Part shown: positions 1 through 8,971 of the stretch, one piece after another
Position numbering within the stretch: the stretch's first letter is position 1
Layout: every line of letters starts with the position of its first letter
Notes under the pieces: model-generated
The model's input: only the letters and a program-made list of their open reading frames with translations
Told to the model about the DNA's origin: nothing
The model's database searches: none
Position numbers and translations under genes: made by a program
Assembly: GCA_944325535.1 (NCBI GenBank)
Contig: CALVAL010000016.1
Span: 1-33,105 of the forward strand
DNA from: Candidatus Gastranaerophilales bacterium
GTDB lineage: Bacteria; Cyanobacteriota; Vampirovibrionia; Gastranaerophilales; Gastranaerophilaceae
DNA length: 33,105 nt
Direction: 5' to 3'

Positions 1-98
1 TAGTTATATCTTTTCTGGATATTAATTCTTCTAATTTACATCTTCCATTTTTAAAATTATATCCAAATATTTTATTAAATATGGCAATCGGAGGCTAA
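1..98 (+). CDS. C-terminal end of an upstream gene, probably NuoM (partial)
   Basis: An open frame runs from base 3 to a TAA at 96-98 and encodes about 31 residues ending in YPNILLNMAIGG. Its stop directly abuts the nuoN ATG at 99, and the nuoN ribosome site (GGAGG, 90-94) lies inside its last codons, as expected for tightly coupled genes. In nuo operons nuoM precedes nuoN, and NuoM proteins often end with a short segment around a YPN/YPxP element, so NuoM is the best guess. The visible part is too short to prove it; another antiporter-like subunit such as NuoL is possible. The start lies outside the window. Confidence 0.55.
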   Translation, partial: VISFLDINSSNLHLPFLKLYPNILLNMAIGG

Positions 99-1535
99 AT
101 GATTAACGATATTTTCAATATTCTATTACCGCAAGCATCACTTGGAATATTCATATTTATACAACTTATACTATCTATGATTTTATCTCCAAGATTATAT
201 CGCTATGCTCGTTTAGTGTCTGTAATCGGAATATTTTTCAGCATATTTTTACTATCCACAGTCCAAACAGAGCCACAATATTTCGGATTCCATAACTCTA
301 TAATGTCTGATAGCTATACACTTCTTTTTGACTTTGTAATTCTAGTATGCGGCTTTTTTGTAGCATTGCTGACTAGAAATCTAGTCAAATCTATAAAAGG
401 AAATGCTTATACATTTCATGCAATATTTTTAAGCGGTCTTTTAGGAGCTATGAGTATAGTATCTGCAAACGATTTTTTAACTCTCTTTATCTCAATAGAA
501 TTACTTAGTTTCGCAACATATTTTTTAATTGCGACAGCAAAAGGATATTATTCAAAAGAAGCTAGCTTTAAATATTTAATTACCTCAGCAGTCTCTTCAG
601 GAGTATTTCTATTTGGAGTTTCATATCTATATGGAGTTACAGGCTCAATCAATTTTACAACTATTTATGAATATATCGTAAATCAAGACAGCTCAATACT
701 ATATTCAATATCCGCAATTATGATAATACTTGGAATGGTATCAAAACTTGCAGTATTACCTTTTGCTAATTGGATTATTGATGTATATAAAGGTTGCGAA
801 AGCTCGATTTTGGCATTCCTTTCAACAATCCCTAAATTAGCAATATTCGCGATTGTATGTCGATTAATGGTATTCCCTCTTAGTAACAGCTTTGAGCTAA
901 CATTTGCCTTAGCATTTCTATCATTAATCACTGCTTTTTGGGCAAATACTTATGCAATAAGAGAAAACAATGTAAAAGTTATTCTAGCTTGCTCATCTGC
1001 TGCAAATTGTGCATATGCATTACTAACAGCATCATTAGTTTCTGTCTATAACCTATCTACAGTTATTTTCTATCTTATATGTTATTCATTTATGAACATT
1101 TCAGCATTTGCATTTTTGAATATCTATGGAGATAAAAACTCTCTTGATGTTAAAAGCTTTAAAGGAATTTTTCATAATAATCACGGCTTATGCGGAGCTT
1201 ATGCCATATCAATTATTGCACTTGCAGGATTTCCACTCACCTCTGGATTCATCGCCAAAATATACTTATTCACGGCTATAGCTAATTCTGGCCTTGTATT
1301 TGTTCCATTTTTACTATTATTACTAATTCTTACAGTATATGCGTTATTTTATTATCTCAAAATACTTCTTCCACTTTTTGAAAAAACAGATAAAAACTTC
1401 AATGACATCATCATTTTAAACCCTGTTTTTTCACAAAAATTTGTACTTACAATTACAACTATTATCACCGTAATAATAGGAGTTTATCCAGAAAAAATTA
1501 TAGAATTATGTAGATTTATTGCATATAACATATAA
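99..1535 (+). CDS. nuoN: NADH-quinone oxidoreductase subunit N (NuoN), proton-pumping membrane subunit
   Basis: 478 residues, highly hydrophobic with about 14 membrane segments, the normal NuoN length. It is one of the three antiporter-like subunits of the complex I membrane arm. Family features are in order: SANDFLTLFISIELLSFATY at 122-141 with the conserved membrane glutamate E134, a lysine in VSKLAVLPFANW (K216), K246 in the following helix, and the late GFIAKIYLF segment near 384-392. GGAGG at 90-94 precedes the ATG, which touches the stop of the upstream gene, so it is the distal gene of a nuo operon. No catalytic NADH module is in view; whether NADH or reduced ferredoxin feeds this complex cannot be told here. 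Confidence 0.93.
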   Translation: MINDIFNILLPQASLGIFIFIQLILSMILSPRLYRYARLVSVIGIFFSIFLLSTVQTEPQYFGFHNSIMSDSYTLLFDFVILVCGFFVALLTRNLVKSIKGNAYTFHAIFLSGLLGAMSIVSANDFLTLFISIELLSFATYFLIATAKGYYSKEASFKYLITSAVSSGVFLFGVSYLYGVTGSINFTTIYEYIVNQDSSILYSISAIMIILGMVSKLAVLPFANWIIDVYKGCESSILAFLSTIPKLAIFAIVCRLMVFPLSNSFELTFALAFLSLITAFWANTYAIRENNVKVILACSSAANCAYALLTASLVSVYNLSTVIFYLICYSFMNISAFAFLNIYGDKNSLDVKSFKGIFHNNHGLCGAYAISIIALAGFPLTSGFIAKIYLFTAIANSGLVFVPFLLLLLILTVYALFYYLKILLPLFEKTDKNFNDIIILNPVFSQKFVLTITTIITVIIGVYPEKIIELCRFIAYNI

Positions 1536-1600
1536 GAACTTTATGTACTAGCAAAAATTTTTTTTACATGTTTTTATATAAAAAATAGGAGAAATTTGTA

Positions 1601-3592
1601 ATGAAAATTAATGCTAACACCCAATATAACCAACAATTCAATGGTCGTATAGGGAAATTCAAAACACCAGGTTTCGCAACAAAATTAGAAGATGTGCGTT
1701 CAAAAGCATCTTTAATTTTAGAACAAAACTATAACGATATTTTATCTCTAACAAAGGGGGCAGGAGAAAAAAGAATAGACTTTTTTGACTCTCTTGTTCA
1801 GTTATATACTACAAAATATTTTTATAATTTCAAGAATAAAGAAAATTCAAACATAGTAAATACAATATATCAAAATATAAAAAAACCAAAAAACATTCAC
1901 ATTAATATAGTCAAAAATTTTAAGAATTCTCTTGAAAGCTTAAACCAAATTTTGATAGCAGCAGGTAATAGTACTAAAAAGCTAAAATTCGCACAAAATA
2001 TTAATAACTTAATAGAAAATGATGAAAACTTAGCTGCGCAATTATTGAACTCAAAACATAATAGATTTTATGTCAATAATTTTAATAAAATAAAATCATA
2101 TCTTATTTTAAATCAAGATAACCCAAATTCTATAAATGATTTAGAAAAAATGGTTGAAACTAATACTTTTAACCATAAAACCTACGATAACACTTTAAAA
2201 ATAAAAAATATTTTACAGGATCTTATATATAGTGATATTGATAAGTCAACCACTGAGCTTTTCATTAAAAATTATTCAAAACCAAGAGTAAAATTATTAC
2301 AAACTATTCAAGATAAATATACTAATATAAATAGCAAAGTAGATTCAAATGATGAAAATGAAATTTTATCAATGTATTTATCTACTAACAAAAACAACAT
2401 AAAATTAAGAAACAAAATTATAGAGTATTTTAACCAAAACTACAATTTTATTAAAAGCCAAGATGAAAATAGCGCTTTTTTGAAAAATATAAATACTATT
2501 TTTAAAATAGCAGATAGTGGTGATAAACATGCAAAAAATTATCTAAAAAAACTAACTAACTCTAAAGATATTCTATTCTCAGATCCTAAAGAAGTTGTAG
2601 ATATTCTTAATGAGGTTCCTACTAAAAAATTAAATATTTTCTTCGAAAACTCTAAAAGAATAATACAAGCTACTAAAAAAGAGAATAGAATCGATGAATT
2701 AAAAAATAATATTTCAAAACTACAGTTACCAAAAAATAATAAACTTGCTTTAAAATACGGCTACACAACAAAAGAAAATATCTTCAAAAAAGCATATTTA
2801 TACATATCAAACACCCTTAATCTTATAAGGGATAAATTAACAAAAGATACTAAACCTTTAAGTTTGAAAACTAATGAAAACATTACAGCTCCAATAAAAA
2901 ATATTGAAAAAGAAATCGTAAAAACAAATCCTATTGTAGAAAATTTAAATCAAGTTCAGTCAAATACAAAATCAGAAATTAAAACAACTTCCCAGCAGGA
3001 AAAATCTATCATTAATTTAGAAAATAAATCTAAAGAAAAAACAATTAATAATGACAAACCAATTAAAAAAGAAAATGTCTTGAAAAAAATGACTTCAAGA
3101 TTTGAAAAAATACAAAAACAAGATGCTTTACACCAAAATATCATATCATTTATAAGCAAAAAACTTGGAGCAAAAACCTTTTCTAATCAACGAGAAAAAT
3201 TCGTAGAAAATGCAACAAAGATGAGATATGAAATGTTACCTGAAATATTCGCTTCAATTTCAGATACAAGAAAAGCTGATAGAGCTGTCGGAAAATATAG
3301 AATAAATTCTGCAAATAAAGATGCATTAAATTTATACTTAAAAATTAATGGAAATAATAAAAAATTTGTCAATTACTTACTAAAAAAACGTAACGTAGAT
3401 GGCAGTAGAATGTTCGAAGTAAAAGATATTATCAGTATGCTTGACAAAGCTGAGCAACAGATAAAAAAACAAAGACAAAATAATCCTGAATATCGTGCAA
3501 GAGATGTAAGAAAATACTATAACCATCTTTTAGAATCAAAAATCGAACAATATGGCAAAGTAACTCGTCAAAAAAGTAAAAAAACAAAATAA
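1601..3592 (+). CDS. Large Lys/Asn-rich orphan protein with MKIN-type N-terminus
   Basis: 663 residues, very rich in Lys, Asn, Ile and Glu, with no membrane segment or signal peptide. AGGAG with usual spacing precedes the ATG. I recognise no family. The N-terminus (MKINANTQYNQQFNG, then GKFKT at 18-22) resembles the motif on four other orphans in this window. The middle is mostly helical by composition. A low-complexity Lys/Asn/Glu linker lies around 420-495, and a more basic, better ordered C-terminal part around 495-663 contains the blocks RKADRAVGKYRI and EYRARDVRKYY. The linker suggests two folded parts joined flexibly. It stands alone between nuoN and the next operon. Coding is secure; function is unknown. 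Confidence 0.8.
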   Translation: MKINANTQYNQQFNGRIGKFKTPGFATKLEDVRSKASLILEQNYNDILSLTKGAGEKRIDFFDSLVQLYTTKYFYNFKNKENSNIVNTIYQNIKKPKNIHINIVKNFKNSLESLNQILIAAGNSTKKLKFAQNINNLIENDENLAAQLLNSKHNRFYVNNFNKIKSYLILNQDNPNSINDLEKMVETNTFNHKTYDNTLKIKNILQDLIYSDIDKSTTELFIKNYSKPRVKLLQTIQDKYTNINSKVDSNDENEILSMYLSTNKNNIKLRNKIIEYFNQNYNFIKSQDENSAFLKNINTIFKIADSGDKHAKNYLKKLTNSKDILFSDPKEVVDILNEVPTKKLNIFFENSKRIIQATKKENRIDELKNNISKLQLPKNNKLALKYGYTTKENIFKKAYLYISNTLNLIRDKLTKDTKPLSLKTNENITAPIKNIEKEIVKTNPIVENLNQVQSNTKSEIKTTSQQEKSIINLENKSKEKTINNDKPIKKENVLKKMTSRFEKIQKQDALHQNIISFISKKLGAKTFSNQREKFVENATKMRYEMLPEIFASISDTRKADRAVGKYRINSANKDALNLYLKINGNNKKFVNYLLKKRNVDGSRMFEVKDIISMLDKAEQQIKKQRQNNPEYRARDVRKYYNHLLESKIEQYGKVTRQKSKKTK

Positions 3593-3658
3593 CACATATA
3601 ATTTCTAGTTAAAAAAATACTTTGGTGATAAAATAATAATTACGAAAGAGGTAAGATT

Positions 3659-4054
3659 ATGAAAGCATCAGAGTATTTTTTAAATGGTTATTCTTGTTCT
3701 GAAAGCATAATAAAAGGGGCAGTTGATGCTGGACTTGTCCCTGAAGAATTACTACCAATTGCAACACCATTCTGCGCAGGAATAAGTTCAGGATGTCTTT
3801 GTGGAGCAATAGCAGGTTCTCAAATGGTACTTGGATATTTATTCGGTAGAAATAATAAAAATGGCAATGAAGTAATTGCAAAAGCTAAAGCAAAAGAATT
3901 TATGGAAGAGTTCAAAAAAAATCATAAAGCTACTTGCTGCAGAGTATTAACAAGTGGCTTAGATATGGGCTCTCCTGAAAGAAAAGCTCATTGTGCAAAC
4001 ATGGTAGAAGATTGTTCAAAAATATTGGAAAGATTAGCTAAGGTAAGAGTATGA
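3659..4054 (+). CDS. C_GCAxxG_C_C family cysteine-rich redox protein
   Basis: 131 residues with the Cys pattern that names this Pfam family: C13 in GYSCSE, C39, then C46-L-C48-G-A-I-A-G, followed by C93, C94, C112 and C119. The family is common in anaerobes and is presumed to bind a metal or cluster or to do redox work; no reaction is established. The protein appears cytoplasmic. GAAAGAGG precedes the ATG. It is the first gene of a plus-strand operon and overlaps crcB by four bases (ATGA). I saw no fluoride riboswitch in the 66-base gap upstream, although crcB is the second gene. Confidence 0.85.
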   Translation: MKASEYFLNGYSCSESIIKGAVDAGLVPEELLPIATPFCAGISSGCLCGAIAGSQMVLGYLFGRNNKNGNEVIAKAKAKEFMEEFKKNHKATCCRVLTSGLDMGSPERKAHCANMVEDCSKILERLAKVRV

Positions 4055-4425
4055 CAAATTTATTTGTAGTATTTATAGGTGGTGGAATGGGAGCTATGCT
4101 TCGATATTTGTTCTCAATCTTGATTCCAAAGGAAAACGCATATATTCCGTACCATACACTTGCAGTTAATTTTTTAGGCTGCTTCATTGCTGGAGTAGTA
4201 GTTACTTACTTTGTTTTAAAAAGTGATATCAATCCTGTGTATAAGCCTTTAATAATTACAGGTTTTTGTGGGGGATTAACAACATTCAGCACATTTTCTC
4301 TTGAAATTGTTGAGTTTCTTCAACAAGGTGATTTTTTAAAGGCAATTATTTATATATTAACAAGTTTGTCAATTTGCTTAATTTCAGTTATACTTGGTGT
4401 ATTACTGGTAAAAAAATATGTTTAA
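4051..4425 (+). CDS. crcB: Fluoride exporter CrcB/Fluc
   Basis: 124 residues with four membrane helices, the standard length of single-domain Fluc channels, which export fluoride as antiparallel dimers. Visible family marks are GGGMGAMLRY (R18), the pore asparagine in TLAVNFLG (N40), and GFCGGLTTFSTFS (71-83). The last block carries the central Na+-binding turn and the two phenylalanines (F79, F82) that line the fluoride path. One copy is present, so it should homodimerise. It overlaps the upstream gene by four bases and the downstream gene by eight, which implies coupled translation. Confidence 0.95.
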   Translation: MTNLFVVFIGGGMGAMLRYLFSILIPKENAYIPYHTLAVNFLGCFIAGVVVTYFVLKSDINPVYKPLIITGFCGGLTTFSTFSLEIVEFLQQGDFLKAIIYILTSLSICLISVILGVLLVKKYV

Positions 4426-5359
4426 TCGAACTCTTTTCAAAAAAAGAATACTCTTTGTAGGAATCCCCGATATGGCATATATCGGATTGGACGGACTCTT
4501 AATGGCAGGAGTAAATATTGTAGGAGTTCTTGGGCCTAAAAAAGATTATAGCATGTACTATGATTTTAAGAATTTTGTCCTATCTAGAAGATTAAACTAT
4601 ATAGACTATGATGAATTAGATGAGCCGCAGTTAATTGAAACAATAAGAAATTTGGATATTGATGCAGCTGTAGTATGCTCGTTTAACTACAAAATCCCTA
4701 AAATATTACTTGAATCGACAAAAGATGGCTTCATCAATGTACATCCATCTATGTTACCTAAATATAGAGGTGGGAATCCATACTCAAGAGTAATTATGAA
4801 TGGTGAAACTGAAACAGGTGTTACTATTCATTTTATGGATGAAAGATTTGATACAGGAGATATTATCGCTCAAAAAGCATATCATATTCATTCAAAAGCA
4901 ACAATGGGAACTCTTTTTAATGAGCTTAACGTGCTTGGTATAGAACTACTTTTACAAGTACTTCAAGCATATGAAACTCAACCTTTACCAAGAATTAAGC
5001 AACCTAATGGAGATTTTATTTCAGGTAAAGGCTTAGATGAAAGAGAATTATTTATTAATTACAACAGAACAGCTGAAGAAATCGAAAGATTTGTAAGAGC
5101 CCTGAATCCGTTTATACTTGCCAGCACAACATTTCGTGGGAATATGATGAAAATTATGAAAGTAGAAGTTGCATCAGATGCTTTTTGTGTTCCACATCCT
5201 GCTGGAACTGTTGCTAAAATTGAAGACGATAAATTCTTCATCGCAACGTCAAAGGGGCTTATTGTTCCGTTAGTTATGCAATTTGGTAGCTTCTTTATGG
5301 GTGATAGCAAAGATTTTATAAGAATTGTGAATCCTAAAATAGGTGAAGAATTCAGATAA
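4418..5359 (+). CDS. Formyltransferase family protein (methionyl-tRNA formyltransferase-like)
   Basis: 313 residues, similar in length to Fmt. The N-terminal formyltetrahydrofolate-binding domain has the catalytic set N107, H109 (INVHPSMLPKYRGG) and D145 (RFDTGDII), equal to N106/H108/D144 of E. coli Fmt. The C-terminal part (about 205-310) matches the Fmt C-terminal domain in size. Canonical Fmt has RGAAPI after the catalytic His, whereas this protein has RGGNPYSRVIMNGE, a variant I associate with formyltransferases acting on sugars or other amines. The substrate is therefore uncertain: initiator tRNA or another amine. It overlaps crcB by eight bases and is 36 bases from the next gene. Confidence 0.82.
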   Translation: MFNRTLFKKRILFVGIPDMAYIGLDGLLMAGVNIVGVLGPKKDYSMYYDFKNFVLSRRLNYIDYDELDEPQLIETIRNLDIDAAVVCSFNYKIPKILLESTKDGFINVHPSMLPKYRGGNPYSRVIMNGETETGVTIHFMDERFDTGDIIAQKAYHIHSKATMGTLFNELNVLGIELLLQVLQAYETQPLPRIKQPNGDFISGKGLDERELFINYNRTAEEIERFVRALNPFILASTTFRGNMMKIMKVEVASDAFCVPHPAGTVAKIEDDKFFIATSKGLIVPLVMQFGSFFMGDSKDFIRIVNPKIGEEFR

Positions 5360-5395
5360 AATAATAATTTTTAATATTTAAATTAGAAGGATAAT

Positions 5396-6214
5396 ATGGA
5401 TAAACTAAATTTTTTAACAGCAGGAGTACCTTTAAAAGCTGGAAATAAAGGCTATGAAGTCGGATTTCAAATATTAAATGATATGAATTTAGACGGCTTA
5501 GAATTAGAATTTGTGCGAGGTGTGCGAATTAGCGATAAAAGCAGAGCTGCTGTGAGCAATTCAAAAAAAGTAATAACTGCTCATGCACCATTTTATGTTA
5601 ATTTGAATTCTAAAGAAGAAGATAAAATAGAAGCAAGCGTACAAAGAATCATTGAAACCGCCGAAGTTGCAAATGAACTTGGAGGATATAGCATAACATT
5701 CCATGCTGCTTATTATATGGGAATGAGCAAAGATTTAGTCTATAATCAAGTAAAAACACAAATGAAAATTATTACCGATGCTCTTGAAAAAAGTGGTAAT
5801 AAAATTTGGATAAGACCTGAAACCACAGGAAAAGGTACTCAGTGGGGAGATTTAGAAGAAATAGTTAATCTTTCTAAAGAATTCGAAACTGTTCTTCCTT
5901 GTGTCGATTTTTCACATCTCCATGCCAGATACAATGGAATTTCTAATACATATGATGAATTCTCACAAATTTTTGAAAAAATAGGAAATAAGCTGGGACA
6001 AAACGCTCTAGATAATTTCCATGCTCACGTTGCAGGAATTGAATATGGTGATAAAGGTGAGAAAAAACACTTAAATCTTGAAGAATCCGATTTCAATTAT
6101 AAAGATTTACTAAAAGCATTCAAAGCTTTTGATATAAAAGGTGCAATAGTTTGTGAAAGCCCTAACATCGAAGATGATGCAAAGCTATTAAAAGATTATT
6201 ATTTAAGCTTATGA
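5396..6214 (+). CDS. nfo: Endonuclease IV family AP endonuclease / TIM-barrel metalloenzyme
   Basis: 272 residues, close to E. coli Nfo (about 280). It shows the ordered zinc-ligand blocks of endonuclease IV: H63 (TAHAPFYVNL), H103 (TFHAAYY), E142 (PETTGKGTQWG), D171 and H174 (CVDFSHLHAR), H209/H211 (FHAHVAG), H225 (KKHLNL) and E254 (CESP). Enzymes of this type cut DNA 5' of abasic sites in base-excision repair. The blocks drift from the bacterial consensus (for example PETTGKGT for ENTAGQGT), so a related sugar-phosphate isomerase of the same fold is the alternative. AGAAGGA precedes the ATG. The stop overlaps the ribD start. Confidence 0.8.
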   Translation: MDKLNFLTAGVPLKAGNKGYEVGFQILNDMNLDGLELEFVRGVRISDKSRAAVSNSKKVITAHAPFYVNLNSKEEDKIEASVQRIIETAEVANELGGYSITFHAAYYMGMSKDLVYNQVKTQMKIITDALEKSGNKIWIRPETTGKGTQWGDLEEIVNLSKEFETVLPCVDFSHLHARYNGISNTYDEFSQIFEKIGNKLGQNALDNFHAHVAGIEYGDKGEKKHLNLEESDFNYKDLLKAFKAFDIKGAIVCESPNIEDDAKLLKDYYLSL

Positions 6215-7239
6215 GAAATTTAGATGAAAAATATATGAAAATGTGTTTTGCTCTTGCAAAAAAGGGCAAAAACGCTACAAGACCAAATCCATTAGTCGGA
6301 TGCGTTGTTTTAGATAAGCTTGGGAATATAGTATCAAAAGGTTACCATAAAAAATACGGTAAAAACCACGCAGAACGTGATGCTTTACTAAAATTAGAAA
6401 ATAATGAAGCAGAAGGTGGAACCCTATATGTTAATTTGGAGCCATGCTCGCATTATGGCAAGACTCCGCCTTGTGCAGATTTAATTATTGAAAAAAAATT
6501 AAAAAAAGTAGTAATTGCAATGCAGGATGTAAACCCTATTGTTTGCGGAAACGGTATCAAAAAACTAAAAGAAGCTGGAATCGAAGTAACTATAGGGATT
6601 TTAGAAGATGACGCTAAATTTCTGAATAGAGTTTTTATAAAAAATCAGACAAAAAAACTACCTTATGTCGTACTCAAAACTGCAACTACAGCTGATGGGA
6701 AAACTTCTACTAAAACGGGATCTTCAAAATGGATAACCTCAGATGAAGCTCGAAAATTAGTTTATAAAATGAGAAAAGACTTCGATTGTATAATGACAAG
6801 CTCAAATACAGTAATTGCAGATAATCCAAATATGAAAATGGGCAGAAATAAGTGGAAATGTATTCTTGATAAAGATTCAAGAGTGGATAAAAATTCTAAA
6901 ATTTTTAATGACGGACAAATTTTTATCGCAACAAAAGAAAATACACCAGTTAAAAATAATCAGCTTGATATAGAATTTGTGCTAAAAGAATTATATAAAA
7001 AAGGAATCTACAAAGTCTTTGTAGAATCTGGTGGAACACTCGCTGGAGCTATGTTAAAAGCTGGTTTAATTGATGAAATTTATCAATTTATAGCTCCAAA
7101 AATTTTGAATGACAATAACGGTAAAAGCTGCTTTGATGGCGATGATATTGATGAAATCAATAAATCTAGAAACCTTAAAATTTATGATATAAAAAAAGTC
7201 GGAAATGACTTATTAATCAAGTCTTTAGTCTTAAATTAA
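6211..7239 (+). CDS. ribD: Bifunctional riboflavin biosynthesis deaminase/reductase RibD
   Basis: 342 residues in two domains. The N-terminal deaminase (about 1-145) has the zinc motif H53-A-E55 and PCSHYGKTPPC (C79, C88). The C-terminal NADPH reductase (about 150-342) has LKTATTADGKTSTKTGSSKWITS and the ESGGTLAGAML block. It converts the pyrimidine made from GTP into 5-amino-6-ribitylaminouracil 5-phosphate by deamination and side-chain reduction. No other rib gene is in the window. It starts inside the stop of the endonuclease gene (ATGA, 6211-6214). The reductase half is slightly shorter than in E. coli (367 residues in total there). Confidence 0.94.
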   Translation: MRNLDEKYMKMCFALAKKGKNATRPNPLVGCVVLDKLGNIVSKGYHKKYGKNHAERDALLKLENNEAEGGTLYVNLEPCSHYGKTPPCADLIIEKKLKKVVIAMQDVNPIVCGNGIKKLKEAGIEVTIGILEDDAKFLNRVFIKNQTKKLPYVVLKTATTADGKTSTKTGSSKWITSDEARKLVYKMRKDFDCIMTSSNTVIADNPNMKMGRNKWKCILDKDSRVDKNSKIFNDGQIFIATKENTPVKNNQLDIEFVLKELYKKGIYKVFVESGGTLAGAMLKAGLIDEIYQFIAPKILNDNNGKSCFDGDDIDEINKSRNLKIYDIKKVGNDLLIKSLVLN

Positions 7240-7295
7240 AAAGAATTAGTCTAAAAGAATTAGTTAAGTATATACAAAATAGATATTCAGAATCA

Positions 7296-7323
7296 TTGAA
7301 AGGTTGAAAAAAAGATTTATAAT
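7296..7323 (+). promoter_or_regulatory. Sigma-70 type promoter of the 7359 gene
   Basis: TTGAAA at 7296-7301 and a perfect TATAAT at 7318-7323 are 16 bases apart. Transcription would start near 7330, giving a leader of about 29 bases that carries GAGGTG before the ATG at 7359. The orphan therefore has its own promoter and is not simply read through from ribD. Confidence 0.65.
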
Positions 7324-7358
7324 AATCATGTACCCTGCTATAGTTGTGAGGTGTTGTC

Positions 7359-7724
7359 ATGACAAATGAAATTAATCTAAATCAACCCCAAGTAAGATCA
7401 AGCTTTTATCAAAAAGAAATGAAATTTGACTTTTCTTCAAGAGTCAACTCAAATCAAGCTTTTGAAATAAAAGAAGAAATGTATGAGCAATCATCAGTAT
7501 ATGAAAAAGCTCCTGAAACTGATTTATCAAAATTCGACTATAATGAATATTTTGAATACTGTAAAGCAAATGCCGTATCAAACACTCCTGATAGTGGAAA
7601 AACTGTTGTTGACAGAACACAAGGTTATGAGTCAGTAAGGATTATGAACTTTGGAAAAGCGCTTGGCTCTTATGCAAATACTAACGTTAATTACTCAACA
7701 TCACAAATCAACAGTTATACATAA
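7359..7724 (+). CDS. Small orphan protein, Ser/Asn/Tyr-rich
   Basis: 121 residues, soluble, with no domain I know. GAGGTG at 7348-7353 precedes the ATG. The N-terminal 30 residues contain INLNQPQVRSSF and MKFDFSS. These are only loosely like the MQIN/NFKG-type N-termini of other orphans here, so I do not count it firmly among them. The tail is rich in Asn, Ser and Thr with tyrosines. It is a single-gene unit with its own promoter and a strong terminator, which supports it being real. Confidence 0.65.
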   Translation: MTNEINLNQPQVRSSFYQKEMKFDFSSRVNSNQAFEIKEEMYEQSSVYEKAPETDLSKFDYNEYFEYCKANAVSNTPDSGKTVVDRTQGYESVRIMNFGKALGSYANTNVNYSTSQINSYT

Positions 7725-7742
7725 AATAAATTTTTCTATAAA

Positions 7743-7774
7743 AATAGTCGGATTTTTAGTCCGACTATTTTTTT
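7743..7774. terminator. Bidirectional intrinsic terminator
   Basis: A perfect 10-bp stem, AATAGTCGGA (7743-7752) with TCCGACTATT (7760-7769), has a 7-base loop and is followed by a T run. It ends the 7359 gene and, read on the minus strand, the metX-metW-udg operon, whose stop codon (7773-7775) lies in the T run. Confidence 0.9.
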
Positions 7775-8354
7775 ATAATTTATCATATTCTCTTCTTATT
7801 TCTTGAATATCCTGCCACATGAGCCACTTAGGAGAGCCTTTTTCTCTAGAATCATTCCTCAAAAGATAAGAAGGATGGAAAATTGGCATTAATTTCGCAT
7901 GATAGACGACATCGTTCCCCTCAAACCATTTTCCTCTTATTCTTGTAATACCGCCAACATCACCAAGTATTGATTTTACAGCAACGTTACCGCATAAAAG
8001 AATAATTTTGGGTCTTATAATATCAATTTGAGCCTTTAAATACTCCCAACAAGCTTCTTTTTCGTGCGGAAGAGGATTTCTATTATCAGGTGGTCTGCAT
8101 TTAAGAGTGTTACAAATATAGATATCTTTTCTGCTAAAACCTACTGAAGCAAAAATCTTATCCAATAATTGTCCTGCTTTCCCTACAAAAGGTTTACCTT
8201 GTTGATCTTCATAAAACCCAGGAGCTTCACCAATTAGCATAAGCTTAGGATTAGGAGTCCCATCTGAAAATACAATATTATTTCTTGTCTTATTAAGCTC
8301 GCATTTTTCACAAGAAAGACATTTTTTATGAATTTTTTCTAAATCTTCGTACAT
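7773..8354 (-). CDS. Family 4 uracil-DNA glycosylase ([4Fe-4S])
   Basis: 193 residues. It removes uracil from deaminated DNA. Seen here are the cluster ligands C12 and C15, then C86 and C102, the family-4 block GEAPGFYEDQQGKPFVGKAG (42-61) that holds the uracil pocket, NTLKCRPPDNRNP, and HPSYLLR with H160. Length and motif order fit thermophile-type UDGa enzymes, which are also common in mesophilic anaerobes. It is the last gene of metX-metW-udg and starts 16 bases inside metW, so it is translationally coupled. No functional link to methionine synthesis is evident. Confidence 0.92.
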   Translation of the reverse strand: MYEDLEKIHKKCLSCEKCELNKTRNNIVFSDGTPNPKLMLIGEAPGFYEDQQGKPFVGKAGQLLDKIFASVGFSRKDIYICNTLKCRPPDNRNPLPHEKEACWEYLKAQIDIIRPKIILLCGNVAVKSILGDVGGITRIRGKWFEGNDVVYHAKLMPIFHPSYLLRNDSREKGSPKWLMWQDIQEIRREYDKL

Positions 8355-8971
8355 AAAAAAATCACTTCTTCCGTAAATAAATTATCAAAAATTCTATGAA
8401 ATAAGCTTTTTCTGATTTTAGCTTTCGTCATAGAAAGTTTACTTTCTATTTTAAAATCATTATCTCTCGCAAATTCATAAAAATCTTTTATCGTAAGCAA
8501 ATGAATATTCGGAGTATTAAACCATTCAAAAGGTAATATTTTTGATTTAGGCATTTTACCATTAAATAATAAATAAAACCTTACACGCCAATACGCAAAA
8601 TTTGGAAAGCTTACTACTATTTTTTTCCCTACTCTAAGCATTTCTTTTATAACATAATCAGGCTTTTCAGTTGACTGTAATGTTTGATTCAAAATCACAT
8701 AATCATAAGATTTTTCGGGATATTCATGCAAACCTTCATCAATATCACCCTGAATAACTGGAAGTCCTTTTTCCAAGCATTTTACAATATTATCTTCACT
8801 AATATCAATTCCGCTTACAAAAACACCTTTATCTTTTAACATTTTCATCAAAGTCCCGTCCCCACAGCCCAAATCAAGCACTGTAGCACCAGTTTCTACC
8901 ATATCAGTAATAATTGAATAGTTAAGATGAAGTCCTTTAGATTTTATATAATGATCATTTACTGGAGACAT
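8339..8971 (-). CDS. metW: MetW, methionine biosynthesis methyltransferase-fold protein
   Basis: 210 residues with a class I SAM-binding fold: [11 protein letters not shown] near 32-42 (motif I), GIDIS, and [12 protein letters not shown]. The block [18 protein letters not shown] with NTPNIHLLT is typical of MetW. MetW is nearly always encoded next to metX and supports homoserine O-acylation; its exact biochemical role differs between reports. The start overlaps metX by 13 bases and the end overlaps udg by 16. Confidence 0.92.
   Translation of the reverse strand: MSPVNDHYIKSKGLHLNYSIITDMVETGATVLDLGCGDGTLMKMLKDKGVFVSGIDISEDNIVKCLEKGLPVIQGDIDEGLHEYPEKSYDYVILNQTLQSTEKPDYVIKEMLRVGKKIVVSFPNFAYWRVRFYLLFNGKMPKSKILPFEWFNTPNIHLLTIKDFYEFARDNDFKIESKLSMTKAKIRKSLFHRIFDNLFTEEVIFLCTKI

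Noticed and set aside
2956-3372. Two minus-strand frames inside the 663-residue gene
   Set aside because: They are complements of a Lys/Asn-rich coding strand, have no ribosome sites and show the hydrophobic bias typical of antisense frames.
3593-3658. Fluoride riboswitch upstream of the crcB operon
   Set aside because: The 66 bases lack the GG-rich pseudoknot core of the crcB motif; only AT-rich sequence and a ribosome site are visible.
7237-7266. AAAAGAATTAGT tandem after ribD as a functional repeat
   Set aside because: Two short AT-rich near-copies only; likely chance or simple slippage.
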